In this document: positions 25,198-33,771 of the stretch, one piece after another
Numbering within the stretch: the first letter of the stretch is position 1
Layout: the number at the start of each line of letters is the position of its first letter
Source of the DNA: Oscillospiraceae bacterium
GTDB taxonomy: Bacteria; Bacillota; Clostridia; Oscillospirales; Oscillospiraceae
NCBI GenBank assembly: GCA_018053145.1
Contig: JAGPMA010000004.1
Span: 1-64,000 of the forward strand
Reading direction: 5' to 3'
DNA length: 64,000 bases
The notes under the pieces: generated by a model
Databases searched by the model: none
What the model was told of the DNA's origin: nothing
The model's input: only the letters and a program-made list of their open reading frames with translations
Program-made: the position numbers and the translations under genes

Positions 25198-26031
25198 ATG
25201 AAAACTGTATATGTGGACGAAATGTTCTTTTTGAATCTTATAGTAAATTATTTCATCGTTCTTGCCACAGCAAAGCTATGCGCTCTTCCACTAAAGCGGG
25301 TTCGCTTCATGTTTTCCGCGGCAGTCGGAGCATTATATTCGGTTTCGCTGCTTTTTGAGTCATTTGGATTTCTGGCGTCACCAATTACAAAGCTGGCCCT
25401 TGGCTTTCTTATGACTGTAATCGCCTTCGGCGCAAGGATTAAACTATTAAAGCCTTTCTTCGCCTTTCTTGCGGTTTCGGCAGCCTTCGGCGGAGCTGTG
25501 TATGCAGCTTCAATACTGGCAGGCAGGAGTATTGGCGACGGTCTGTACATAAACGCTTCAATGCGGGTACTGGTTCTCTCCTTCGCCTTATGTTACTTTG
25601 TTCTTACCTTTGTTTTCAAGCGCTTTGGCAAAAGCTATGCGCGAGAAATACGCGATGTGAAGATTCTGATGTGCGGGCGAACTGCTCAATTCAACGCCCT
25701 TCGAGATACTGGAAACGAGCTTTATGACCCTCTAAGCGGTCTTCCGGTAATGGTGCTCGATCTAGCCGTAGCCGATAAGCTGCTGCCGAGTTATCTGTTA
25801 GAGTCGCTCAAAACAGGAGTACCGGAATTTATTGAAGCAATCGGGAAAGATGATACATATTTTACTAGGTTCAGACTGGTTCCATATTCCGCTGTCGGCG
25901 TCAAATTTGCGCTCTTGCCTGTTTTTCGTCCGGACGGGCTTTGGGTAAACGGAAAAGAAGACAAAAACACTCTGGTGGGAATTTCACCCACTATTCTATG
26001 TAATAATAGTGAGTATTCTGCTGTTATTTAG
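25198..26031 (+). CDS. spoIIGA: Pro-sigma-E processing protease SpoIIGA
   Basis: A 277-residue protein with five hydrophobic segments in residues 1-140 and a C-terminal aspartic-protease-like domain containing RDTGNELYDPLSGLPV (catalytic Asp about residue 172). SpoIIGA sits in the asymmetric septum, is activated by SpoIIR from the forespore and cleaves pro-sigma-E. The start MKTVYVDEMFFLNLIVNYF fits the family, but there is no ribosome site: CATATACTTGTAAC comes directly before the ATG. It lies 60 bases ahead of sigE, the classical spoIIG pair. Confidence 0.92.
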   Translation: MKTVYVDEMFFLNLIVNYFIVLATAKLCALPLKRVRFMFSAAVGALYSVSLLFESFGFLASPITKLALGFLMTVIAFGARIKLLKPFFAFLAVSAAFGGAVYAASILAGRSIGDGLYINASMRVLVLSFALCYFVLTFVFKRFGKSYAREIRDVKILMCGRTAQFNALRDTGNELYDPLSGLPVMVLDLAVADKLLPSYLLESLKTGVPEFIEAIGKDDTYFTRFRLVPYSAVGVKFALLPVFRPDGLWVNGKEDKNTLVGISPTILCNNSEYSAVI

Positions 26032-26091
26032 ATAAGATGTCGCGATTTTGTGGCAATTGTGGGAATCATCATTAATTGGAGGGTCTTACTA

Positions 26092-26829
26092 ATGGAGCAG
26101 AACACTATCGGATTATACACAAAATTTTACCTGGCACTCAGCCAAGCCCTAGCTAAAATCGGTCTTACTCTCCCGCCGGGAATCCACTATATCGGCGGAA
26201 GCGACACTCTTCCCGCACCTTTATCAAAAAACGACGAGAAAAAGGCCATTGAAGCGCTTGAGCGCGGTGACGAACAAGCTAAGAAAACCCTTATTGAGCA
26301 CAACCTCCGCCTTGTTGTCTATATCGCACGCAGATTCGAAAACACAGGCGTTGGACTTGAAGACTTAATTTCCATCGGAACAATTGGACTTATTAAAGCA
26401 ATCAACACCTTCATATCCGATAAAAAAATCAAGCTTGCCACCTATGCCTCCCGCTGTGTTGAAAACGAAATTTTAATGTATCTGCGCAAAATCAGTGCGC
26501 AGAGAGGCGAGGTTTCACTGGATGAACCGCTAAACACCGATTGGGACGGCAACGAGCTTCTGCTATCCGACGTTTTGGGCACAGACGGTGACGAGGTATC
26601 TCGTCCGCTCGAAGAGGATGCCGACAAAATAATGCTTATGGAGGCAGTTGACGGTCTTGAGGAACGCGAGCGAACAATTATTGTAATGCGGTTCGGACTT
26701 TGCGGTTCTACAGAATACACTCAAAAAGAGGTCGCTGACATCATGGGAATATCTCAGTCCTATATCAGCCGATTAGAAAAACGCATTATTGTTCGTTTGC
26801 GTCGCGAAATAATTCGTCAGTCTCGCTAA
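26092..26829 (+). CDS. sigE: Sporulation sigma factor E (mother cell)
   Basis: A 245-residue sigma-70 family factor made as an inactive precursor. The N-terminal pro-region with [15 protein letters not shown] is the SpoIIGA target. Region 2 is [20 protein letters not shown] and [17 protein letters not shown] with [19 protein letters not shown]; region 4 is [20 protein letters not shown]. It directs early mother-cell genes including spoIIIA. ATG 26092 has GGAGG 9 bases upstream. In most Clostridia sigG follows directly; here the next gene is a convergent serine dehydratase. Confidence 0.95.
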   Translation: MEQNTIGLYTKFYLALSQALAKIGLTLPPGIHYIGGSDTLPAPLSKNDEKKAIEALERGDEQAKKTLIEHNLRLVVYIARRFENTGVGLEDLISIGTIGLIKAINTFISDKKIKLATYASRCVENEILMYLRKISAQRGEVSLDEPLNTDWDGNELLLSDVLGTDGDEVSRPLEEDADKIMLMEAVDGLEERERTIIVMRFGLCGSTEYTQKEVADIMGISQSYISRLEKRIIVRLRREIIRQSR

Positions 26830-26862
26830 GAATATTCTAGCTTTCATAGATCGCGCAGAAAC

Positions 26863-26934
26863 GAGCCGCCAGCTGCCGTATATCTACGGTGACTGGCGGC
26901 TCTGATGAAGTATGCAAATGAAATTTGCTATTTT
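26863..26934 (+). terminator. Double hairpin, terminator of spoIIGA-sigE
   Basis: A 10-bp stem GAGCCGCCAG / CTGGCGGCTC (26863-26872, 26893-26902) without T run is followed by a second stem GCAAAT / ATTTGC (about 26913-26928) and TATTTTTT, which overlaps the 3' edge of the dehydratase gene. Confidence 0.65.
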
Positions 26935-28137
26935 TTACGTGACTTTATAGAGCTTTGCAAGCCCTCCGTCAGCGGTTTCTCTGTAATTTCTGTTTAAATC
27001 CCTGCCTGTGTCGTACATTGTCTTAATCACGAGGTCAAGCGAAATTTTCCTCGTAAATGTCAGAAAATTTGCCAGCGTCACTGCATTGATTGCTCGCATC
27101 GCAGCAACGGCATTTCTCTCTATGCACGGAATCTGTACAAGACCGTTAATCGGATCGCAGGTCAAGCCCAAATGGTGTTCAATGGCAATCTCTGCCGAAT
27201 ACTCGATTTGGTCAATACCCATGCCAAAAAGCTCAGCCAGCGCCGCAGCAGACATTGCGCAGGCGGTTCCAATTTCCGCCTGACATCCACATTCCGCACC
27301 GCTGATTGAGGCGTTTGTTTTAACAAGCAGGCCGATTATTCCGCCGACTGCAAGAGCCTCAAGGATTGTTTCGTCTTTGTAGCCCTTTTCGTCTTTAAAG
27401 TATTTCAAAACCGCCGGAAGCACCCCGCAGGAGCCGCAGGTCGGCGCAGTTACAATTTTTCCTCCGTCCGCATTCTGTTCACTTGCCGCAAAAGCGTAAG
27501 AGCAAACCACTCTAGTTTCATAAGTTGCCTTTGATTCGTCCATGTGGCGTTGGTTAAGCAGTTGTTGCGCGCGCCTTTCAACCTTCAAGCCACCTTGTAA
27601 ATCGCCTGTTTTCGAAAGGCCTTCAAGGATTTCCTGTTGCATAGCATCCCAAATCTCGGATAGGTATGAAAATATCTCCTCGCCTTCCATACTGCGGACA
27701 TATTCGCTGAGCCGTATATTGTGTTCCTTGCAATACTTTGCAATTTCCGCAAAGGTATTCTGATGATAAACTTCGTCGCTGTCTTCAAGGTTATTACCTT
27801 CCGCGAGAACATCTCCCCCGCCGATACTAAAGTACCTTTTTCGAAGAATTTCTTTTCCTCCACAAAGCCCTATAAACTCCATTGTGTTTTGGTGAGGAAG
27901 TTTTTCTGTTTTGGTATCAAAGGTAATATTTACTGTTAGCGGTGCAAGCGCATCACGAATCGCATCATCAGTTTTGTGACCTTTTCCGGTTTTTGCAAGC
28001 GAGCCGAAAAGCGTAACTTCAAAGCTGTCCGCATTCGGACACAAAACAGCAAAGCTTCTTGCGGCCCTGTCGGGTCCCATTGTATGCGAGCTTGACGGGC
28101 CGCGTCCAATTTTATATACCTGACGAATAGATTTCAT
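26935..28137 (-). CDS. sdaA: L-serine dehydratase, iron-sulfur type, single chain
   Basis: A 400-residue enzyme turning L-serine into pyruvate and ammonia with a [4Fe-4S] cluster. The N-terminal beta part has RGPSSSHTMGPDRAA, the signature substrate loop; the C-terminal alpha part has TAPTCGSCGVLPAVLKY, SGAECGCQAEIGTACAMSAAAL and DPINGLVQIPCIERNAVAAM with the cluster cysteines. Many Clostridia split this enzyme into two genes, so the fused, slightly short form (E. coli about 454) is of note. AAAGGAAAGGG precedes the ATG, and a 16-bp palindrome lies just upstream. Confidence 0.94.
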   Translation of the reverse strand: MKSIRQVYKIGRGPSSSHTMGPDRAARSFAVLCPNADSFEVTLFGSLAKTGKGHKTDDAIRDALAPLTVNITFDTKTEKLPHQNTMEFIGLCGGKEILRKRYFSIGGGDVLAEGNNLEDSDEVYHQNTFAEIAKYCKEHNIRLSEYVRSMEGEEIFSYLSEIWDAMQQEILEGLSKTGDLQGGLKVERRAQQLLNQRHMDESKATYETRVVCSYAFAASEQNADGGKIVTAPTCGSCGVLPAVLKYFKDEKGYKDETILEALAVGGIIGLLVKTNASISGAECGCQAEIGTACAMSAAALAELFGMGIDQIEYSAEIAIEHHLGLTCDPINGLVQIPCIERNAVAAMRAINAVTLANFLTFTRKISLDLVIKTMYDTGRDLNRNYRETADGGLAKLYKVT

Positions 28138-28152
28138 AATAAAACCCTTTCC

Positions 28153-28168
28153 TTTAAGTTAACTTAAA
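28153..28168. promoter_or_regulatory. 16-bp palindrome upstream of sdaA
   Basis: TTTAAGTTAACTTAAA is a perfect palindrome 15-31 bases ahead of the sdaA start codon, between its putative promoter and ribosome site; a candidate operator. Confidence 0.45.
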
Positions 28169-28243
28169 ATGCTAACTGGTCATAAATAGTATACTGATTT
28201 CTTTATCAAGCGTCGCAATTTGCTGGGAATAAGCCGTTATAAA

Positions 28244-29827
28244 TTACGGCAATTTGGCAACAGCTTCGGCAACTTTGATGCCGTCCACCGCGGCAGAGGT
28301 AATTCCGCCGGCATAGCCCGCACCCTCTCCACAGGGGAAGATTCCCCGAATCTGTGACTGATAGTCTTCGCCTCGTGTAATTCGCACGGGAGAGGATGAG
28401 CGGGTTTCAATCCCCGTCATTACGGCATTCGGATCCGCAAAGCCTCTAAGGCTGCGGTCAAAAATCGGAATTGCGCTTAAAAGCGTATCCGAAACATAAT
28501 CCGGCAGACATTTGCGCAGGTTTTCGGGCTTAACACCCGGTCTGTACGTCGGCTTAACATTACCGAGGGTTTTTGTTGACCTTTTCGCCATAAAATCCCC
28601 AACTGTTTGAATAGGAGCACAGTAATTCCCTCCGCCGAGGGCAAACGCCTGTTTTTCCCAAAGCTCTTGAAATCTCATTCCGGCGAGAGGGTGGGCATCT
28701 TTAAAGTCTGATGGACCGACTCCAACCAACAGCCCCGAATTTATATTCTCCCCGTCGCGAGCTCGCAAGCTCATCCCGTTTGTAACCAACTGATCGTTTT
28801 CCGAAGCTGCTGCTACAACTTGTCCGCCAGGACATACGCAAAAAGTAAATGCGCTCCTGCCATTGGGTAAATGGCAGGCAAGCTTATAGTCAGCAGGAGG
28901 CAGCTTGTCTGCAAAATCACCATATTGGCTCTTTGAGATATCCTTTTGTTTATGCTCGATACGCACACCAATCGCGAAGGATTTTTGTTCCATTGGAATT
29001 CCGGCTTCATATAGCATCTTAAATGTATCACGAGCCGAATGCCCCGGTGCAAGCACAAGCGCGTCGCAGGGCAATTCATATTGCCCATCTTTTCCTGTTA
29101 CAGTAATACCCATAAGCACATTATCCTTTATAGTAACACCGCTAAGCATGCTTTCAAATCGAATATCGCAACCGAGAGAAATAAGCTCCTGACGCATATT
29201 TTTTACAACATCTCTCAAAACATCGGTTCCAACATGGGGTCTATTCGACCAAATGATGTCTTTTGGCGCTCCATATTCAACAAAGGTATCAAACACATGT
29301 GATATTCTGGGATCGTTTGTGCCCGTTGAAAGCTTACCGTCCGAAAAAGTGCCGGCACCACCTTCTCCAAACTGCACGTTTGAGTTTGTTGAAAGAGCTC
29401 CCGTTTTCCAAAAGCATTCAACATCCTCAGTACGCTGTGTTACGTTGCAGCCCCGCTCAAGGATAATAGGCTTCAATCCCGAGCGTGCAAGATTGAGCGC
29501 CGCAAAAAGTCCTGCAGGCCCCATTCCGACAACAACAGGCCGAAGTAAGCTTTGCCTTTTCAGCTCAGGGAAAACGTATTTTATAGGCGCAAACAACTCA
29601 ATATTTTTACTTTTTGCATTATCAACCACGCTTTCCTCATTCTCTGTGGAAAGCGTTACTGTGCAGACATAGTGAATGTCGCTCTTTTTCCTCGCATCGA
29701 CAGAAAGACGCGAAAGGCCAAAATTATAAATTCTCTCTGTCGGGATACTAAGAATACTTCCGGCTTTCTTTATCAAGTCGTTCTCTGTAAAATCAACCGG
29801 GACATTAATATTGCTAATTTTTATCAA
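28244..29827 (-). CDS. COG2509-type FAD-dependent dehydrogenase
   Basis: A 527-residue flavoprotein. After a 90-residue N-terminal domain (MIKISNINVPVDF) comes the FAD-binding VVVGMGPAGLFAALNLARSG (about 98-117), then NVQFGEGGAGTFSDGKLSTG, a stretch diagnostic of this uncharacterised dehydrogenase family, and near the C-terminus IFPCGEGAGYAGGITSAAVDG, which closes the FAD site. Reaction and substrate are unknown. Translation starts at TTG 29827, supported by GGGAGG 8 bases upstream; no ATG or GTG fits. It is a monocistronic gene 106 bases upstream of sdaA on the same strand, so co-transcription is possible. Confidence 0.88.
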   Translation of the reverse strand: MIKISNINVPVDFTENDLIKKAGSILSIPTERIYNFGLSRLSVDARKKSDIHYVCTVTLSTENEESVVDNAKSKNIELFAPIKYVFPELKRQSLLRPVVVGMGPAGLFAALNLARSGLKPIILERGCNVTQRTEDVECFWKTGALSTNSNVQFGEGGAGTFSDGKLSTGTNDPRISHVFDTFVEYGAPKDIIWSNRPHVGTDVLRDVVKNMRQELISLGCDIRFESMLSGVTIKDNVLMGITVTGKDGQYELPCDALVLAPGHSARDTFKMLYEAGIPMEQKSFAIGVRIEHKQKDISKSQYGDFADKLPPADYKLACHLPNGRSAFTFCVCPGGQVVAAASENDQLVTNGMSLRARDGENINSGLLVGVGPSDFKDAHPLAGMRFQELWEKQAFALGGGNYCAPIQTVGDFMAKRSTKTLGNVKPTYRPGVKPENLRKCLPDYVSDTLLSAIPIFDRSLRGFADPNAVMTGIETRSSSPVRITRGEDYQSQIRGIFPCGEGAGYAGGITSAAVDGIKVAEAVAKLP

Positions 29828-29939
29828 GACCAGTGCCTCCCGCTATGTTTATATTCATATTTTAACACAATCAGCGCAAGATTTCTATTGTTTAATACAT
29901 ACTGGATCGAATATTTGAGCCACGACTAAAATTTATAAA

Positions 29940-29974
29940 TAAAAATGCTCCCGAAAGTATTTCTTCGGAAGCTT
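29940..29974 (-). terminator. Terminator of the DUF1002 gene
   Basis: GCTCCCGAA (29947-29955) and TTCGGAAGC (29964-29972) pair with one wobble; the minus strand continues ATTTTTATTT. Confidence 0.8.
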
Positions 29975-30008
29975 TTAATAATTTATTTAGCTTTTACGAC
30001 AGTTGATT

Positions 30009-30872
30009 TTACGAAAACAGCTTCGAGAAGAATTTTCCGACATTTTCAAAAAATGTCTTCATCGACTCACCTATTTCCTGTATCTTTGCTTGAGCTCCGG
30101 CAAGCTTTTTTACAGTATCCTGCATCTGCTCGACCTTTGCTTTCAGCTGATCGGGGTCAAGCTTTTCAAGAGACCGGCAAAGCGTGAGCAGCTGATTTAT
30201 CTGACCGTCGCTGACAGATATGTTGTTTTCCGCCGCTATGCTCTTGATTTGGGCCTTAACTTCATCGTCCGTCATGTTGACAGTTTCGGCTAGAACCTTC
30301 TTTAGCTCATTAACAATTACAACCGCGTCATAACTGCCGATTTGGTCAGCCAGCTCGGCGGTAACAACAAGCTCCTGCGTCCCTGCCAGCTTTGCAATTT
30401 CATCGAGCTGCTGCCCAGTAATGTCTTCGTATGCCTTATAAACACCGGTAAGCGCTGCTGTACCAGAAATGCCCGCAACAGGACTTGTAACAATGAGCTT
30501 TGCATCGGAAATACCCGCTGTTACAAGGGCATTTGCATACATTTCCTTGGTGCACCAGTTTATGTTGGAAACGCTGACATCAAGGCCGTCACCCTCGCCA
30601 AGAACCTCAATATAAACGCAGGATATTGACTTTGTTCCTATGATGGATTCGTCGACGAGACCGTCAAGATATTTTCTTTCTTCATCGTTCGTAACTGTCA
30701 GCTCTGTGACACTTCCCTCGTCAATTCCAAAAGTTTTGTAAACCGCTGTCTTCTGTTCGGCCGTAATGTTCGCTCCCATAACCGCTCGCGCGTCTCCCTT
30801 TGTGATAGCAAGGGCAGAGGTCATGCTTATAAGAGCGCAGGCGACAAGAGCCATCGATAATATTTTTTTCAT
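30009..30872 (-). CDS. Secreted DUF1002 protein
   Basis: A 287-residue exported protein with signal peptide MKKILSMALVACALISMTSA and likely cleavage after ALA. The mature part matches DUF1002: GDARAVMGANITAEQKTAVY, SCVYIEVLGEGDGLDVSVSNI and a region on GISDAKLIVTSPVAGISGTAALTG (given in two overlapping parts of the same strand-helix unit). The C-terminal third is helical and amphipathic (QDTVKKLAGAQAKIQEIG, FFENVGKFFSKLFS). The family function is unknown; it is found in Firmicutes and is sometimes linked to sporulation, which is not shown here. Divergent from the alanine symporter gene. Confidence 0.82.
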   Translation of the reverse strand: MKKILSMALVACALISMTSALAITKGDARAVMGANITAEQKTAVYKTFGIDEGSVTELTVTNDEERKYLDGLVDESIIGTKSISCVYIEVLGEGDGLDVSVSNINWCTKEMYANALVTAGISDAKLIVTSPVAGISGTAALTGVYKAYEDITGQQLDEIAKLAGTQELVVTAELADQIGSYDAVVIVNELKKVLAETVNMTDDEVKAQIKSIAAENNISVSDGQINQLLTLCRSLEKLDPDQLKAKVEQMQDTVKKLAGAQAKIQEIGESMKTFFENVGKFFSKLFS

Positions 30873-31058
30873 TATTCATTCCTTCCTCAGCTTTGTAAAA
30901 TTACAATTTAGTTTAACTCAAATCAATATAAAAGCGCAACTATTTTGCATATAAATAGAACATCTTTGTTTAGACGTCAAATGCAGGAAAATGTTTCGGA
31001 CAATAATTTGTCTAATTGGCTAAGCATTTTCGTAATATTTTTGTAATCGGAGAAACTT

Positions 31059-32468
31059 ATGCAAAACATCTCGGAAGTAATTTCAAAGATTAACGGCAGC
31101 GTTAACGATATAGTTTGGGGCGTCCCCATGATGCTTCTGATTGTCGGCACCGGTCTATATTTTAGCATACGCACAGGCTTTCCGCAATTTACTAAGTTCG
31201 GGTACGCAATGAGAAATACTGTAGGTAAGGCATTTAGCTATGGAAAAATCAAGGACAAGGGCGCAATTTCACCTTTTCAAGCCGTTACAACCGCTCTCGC
31301 CGGAACAGTCGGTACCGGTAACATAGCCGGAGTCGCGGGCGCAATCGCTCTTGGCGGGCCGGGAGCTGTTTTTTGGATGTGGGTTTCGGCGCTGTTTGGC
31401 ATGGCAACAAAATATTCGGAAATTCTTCTCGCCGTGAAGTATCGAGAGCGGAACATACAGGGTGATTGGGTCGGCGGCCCAATGTACTATATTACAAAAG
31501 GGCTTGGAATAGACTTCAAATGGCTCGCCGTCCTCTTTTCAATTTTCGGTGCCATTGCCGCTCTCGGAATCGGCAATATGGTACAGGTTAATACCGTTGC
31601 CGGAGCTTTTGTTTCTTTGTTTGACGAGTTTTCGGTAGAAGAAATCACCTCAGGCGGCAGAACAGCAATTATAATTCGCCTTGCTGTCGGTCTGGTAATT
31701 TCGCTCATTGCTGCCTTGGTGTTACTTGGTGGCATGAAGCGCATCGGTGCTGTTACCGAGAAGCTTGTTCCCACGATGAGCATATTGTACATAATGGCAG
31801 CTCTTATCATTATCCTTATGAACTTTGGCGAAATCATCGGCGTGCTGAAAACCATTATTATAAGCGCCTTTGCCCCGCAAGCTGTTCTCGGCGGAGCTTT
31901 TGGCGTCAGCCTTGTTCAATCAATGCGCTACGGCATCGGCAGAGGTGTTTTTTCAAATGAAGCTGGGCTAGGTTCTTCTCCGATAGCCCACGCCGCAACA
32001 AGTGAAACAGACCCAGCTCGTCAAGGTCTTTTCGGGATATTTGAAGTATTTGTTGACACTATCGTAATATGCACGCTCACGGCTCTAGCAATTCTCATGA
32101 GCGGCATTGCAATTCCCTTCGGTCAAAGCGCAGGGGCAGATCTTACAATATCAGCCTTTTCGACTGCTTTCGGCGGAAAGCTTGCCAGCATATTCATCGC
32201 ATTTGAAACTGCCCTTTTCGCTCTTGCGACCCTGCTGACTTGGGCTCACTACGGCAGCCGCTGCGCGGAATACCTATTCGGTACAAGAATCCTTTCTTTT
32301 TATAAATTATTATTTGTCGTTTTTATTGAAGTCGGCGCCGGCCTTAATATGCGACTAGCATGGAATATTGCGGATACAATGAATGGCTTGATGGCTATTC
32401 CGAATCTCATAGCTTTAATCGGACTATCCGGAGTCGTCGTTAAGTTGACTAAGGAGCATTTCAAATAG
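31059..32468 (+). CDS. Sodium:alanine/glycine symporter (AGCS family)
   Basis: A 469-residue membrane protein with about 11 helices. Family marks are IVGTGLYFSIRTGFPQF near the N-terminus, FQAVTTALAGTVGTGNIAGV (about 76-95, the conserved substrate/ion region), GMATKYSEILLAVKYR and GIGRGVFSNEAGLGSSPIAH. It takes up alanine or glycine together with Na+, which is known for the family, and fits the other Na+ enzymes of this window. CGGAG lies 8 bases before the ATG. Confidence 0.94.
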   Translation: MQNISEVISKINGSVNDIVWGVPMMLLIVGTGLYFSIRTGFPQFTKFGYAMRNTVGKAFSYGKIKDKGAISPFQAVTTALAGTVGTGNIAGVAGAIALGGPGAVFWMWVSALFGMATKYSEILLAVKYRERNIQGDWVGGPMYYITKGLGIDFKWLAVLFSIFGAIAALGIGNMVQVNTVAGAFVSLFDEFSVEEITSGGRTAIIIRLAVGLVISLIAALVLLGGMKRIGAVTEKLVPTMSILYIMAALIIILMNFGEIIGVLKTIIISAFAPQAVLGGAFGVSLVQSMRYGIGRGVFSNEAGLGSSPIAHAATSETDPARQGLFGIFEVFVDTIVICTLTALAILMSGIAIPFGQSAGADLTISAFSTAFGGKLASIFIAFETALFALATLLTWAHYGSRCAEYLFGTRILSFYKLLFVVFIEVGAGLNMRLAWNIADTMNGLMAIPNLIALIGLSGVVVKLTKEHFK

Positions 32469-32523
32469 ACAATCAATCAAATCTTATCAGCTATATCTAT
32501 TCTCTTAAAAAGTAGCATTAAAT

Positions 32524-32560
32524 AACAAAAGCTGCCGCAATTATCGCGGCAGCTTTTGTT
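32524..32560. terminator. Terminator behind rplL
   Basis: Perfect 15-bp arms 32524-32538 and 32546-32560 (core AAAAGCTGCCGC / GCGGCAGCTTTT). The T residues at the minus-strand 3' side suit rplL; it can also meet the symporter transcript. Confidence 0.88.
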
Positions 32561-32573
32561 ATGCTTGGCTAAC

Positions 32574-32945
32574 TTATTTAATTTCGACCTTAGCGCCTGC
32601 AGCTTCGATCTGAGCCTTAAGAGCTTCAGCCTCTTCCTTGTTAACGCCTTCCTTGATCTTTGCGGGAACGCCTTCAACAAGAGCCTTTGCTTCAGCAAGT
32701 CCAAGACCTGTGATAGCGCGGACTTCCTTAATAACCTTAATCTTCTCTGCGCCGAAGTCAGTCATAACGACATCAAACTCGGTCTGCTCTTCAACAACTG
32801 CTGCTACTGCAACGCCTGCTGCGGGAGCTGCTGCTGCTGCGGAAACGCCGAATGTCTCCTCAAGTGCGTGTACGAGCTCGGAAAGATCGAGAACGGAGAG
32901 AGTCTTTATCTCTTCGATAAGAGCGGTGATTTTTTCGCTTGCCAT
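32574..32945 (-). CDS. rplL: Ribosomal protein L7/L12
   Basis: A 123-residue acidic stalk protein of the large subunit. The N-terminal dimer domain ([20 protein letters not shown]) is joined by an Ala-rich hinge ([14 protein letters not shown]) to the factor-binding domain with [20 protein letters not shown] and [11 protein letters not shown]. It recruits translation factors. AGGAGG precedes the ATG and rplJ lies 43 bases upstream. rpoB, normally next, is missing: a terminator and a convergent symporter gene follow. Confidence 0.98.
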   Translation of the reverse strand: MASEKITALIEEIKTLSVLDLSELVHALEETFGVSAAAAAPAAGVAVAAVVEEQTEFDVVMTDFGAEKIKVIKEVRAITGLGLAEAKALVEGVPAKIKEGVNKEEAEALKAQIEAAGAKVEIK

Positions 32946-32988
32946 AAATATTTCCTCCTAATGTAATTTTCGTTTTTTCCCGTTCCGA

Positions 32989-33522
32989 TTATTCGGCTGC
33001 GGGTGTGGCAGCTTCAATGGAGCCGCCCTTCTGTTCGAGAACCTGACCCAATACGATAGCCAGACTCGTGATAGGTGCGAGCATAGTTCCGAGAACCTTT
33101 GCATACAATGCGTCCAAAGACGGCAGAGCAGAGATTTCGGTCATTTCGGAAAGGGAAAGAACCTTGCCATCCATGAAGCCCGCTTTTACGTTGAATTTGT
33201 CTTCACCCATTTTTTTCGCAAAATCCGTGATTACGCGGAAAGGAGCGATGGGGTCGCCTTTTGCAGTGGCAAGAGAGGTAGTTCCGTTAAGGATGGAATC
33301 CATCTCGGAAAGACCAAGCTCGTCAATAGCTCGGCGGCAAAGGGTGTTCTTGATGACGGAATATTCGACATCGTTTTTGCGAAGTTCGCCGCGAAGCTCG
33401 GAATCCTGAGCAACCGTGATACCTTTGTAATCAACAAAAATACCTGCACTTGCACCCTTGATTCGCTCCGTCAGCTCGGCAACGATAGCCTGCTTTTCGC
33501 TGAGAACCTTTGCATTTGGCAT
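32989..33522 (-). CDS. rplJ: Ribosomal protein L10
   Basis: A 177-residue protein anchoring the L7/L12 stalk to 23S rRNA. MPNAKVLSEKQAIVAELTER and SAGIFVDYKGITVAQDSELR at the start are typical, with VIKNTLCRRAI for RNA binding; the C-terminal helix holds L7/L12 dimers. The start was placed at 33522 because GGAGGTG is 6 bases ahead. It is preceded by a clear L10 leader with its own promoter, so the rplJ-rplL pair is an independent, autoregulated unit here, detached from rplK-rplA. Confidence 0.97.
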   Translation of the reverse strand: MPNAKVLSEKQAIVAELTERIKGASAGIFVDYKGITVAQDSELRGELRKNDVEYSVIKNTLCRRAIDELGLSEMDSILNGTTSLATAKGDPIAPFRVITDFAKKMGEDKFNVKAGFMDGKVLSLSEMTEISALPSLDALYAKVLGTMLAPITSLAIVLGQVLEQKGGSIEAATPAAE

Positions 33523-33550
33523 AATTTCACCTCCGTGGTTAGAATTGTTG

Positions 33551-33671
33551 CGCTCAAAAAAATAAGCCCTTGCACCTAAGTGCAAAGACAGTAAGCAACT
33601 AATCGTTAAAAAAGTGGCCGTCCTCGGCAGGACTTACGGATAAATCCACCTGCTGTCTTTGGAGCGCTTGG
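33551..33671 (-). ncRNA. Ribosomal protein L10 leader
   Basis: The minus-strand leader contains AAAGACAGCAGG and TCCTGCCGAGG, the conserved core of the bacterial L10 leader that binds L10-L12. AAAGACAG (33653-33660) pairs with CTGTCTTT (33584-33591), GAGCGC and GCGCTC close the ends, and a TTGCAC / GTGCAA hairpin followed by TTATTTTTTT acts as likely attenuator. Excess L10 would stop its own synthesis. Confidence 0.88.
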
Positions 33672-33673
33672 TT

Positions 33674-33702
33674 ATGATATCAGTAATTTCGAAATTTGTC
33701 AA
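33674..33702 (-). promoter_or_regulatory. rplJ-rplL promoter
   Basis: Minus strand TTGACA (33697-33702), 17 bases, TATCAT (33674-33679), placing the start at the 5' end of the L10 leader. Confidence 0.85.
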
Positions 33703-33730
33703 TATATATTTTGCGTCTGCTGCCTTAAAA

Positions 33731-33764
33731 AGCAAAGGGTGACAAGCTTTTGCCACCCTTTTTT
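33731..33764 (-). terminator. Terminator of the SLH-protein gene
   Basis: AAGGGTG and CACCCTT arms with a paired inner part (GACAAGC / GCTTTTGCC); minus strand continues TTTGCTTTTT. Confidence 0.82.
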
Positions 33765-33771
33765 GTATTAG

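Noticed and set aside
30003..30293. 96-residue plus-strand frame opposite the DUF1002 gene
   Set aside because: Antisense of a well supported gene with no ribosome site or family match.
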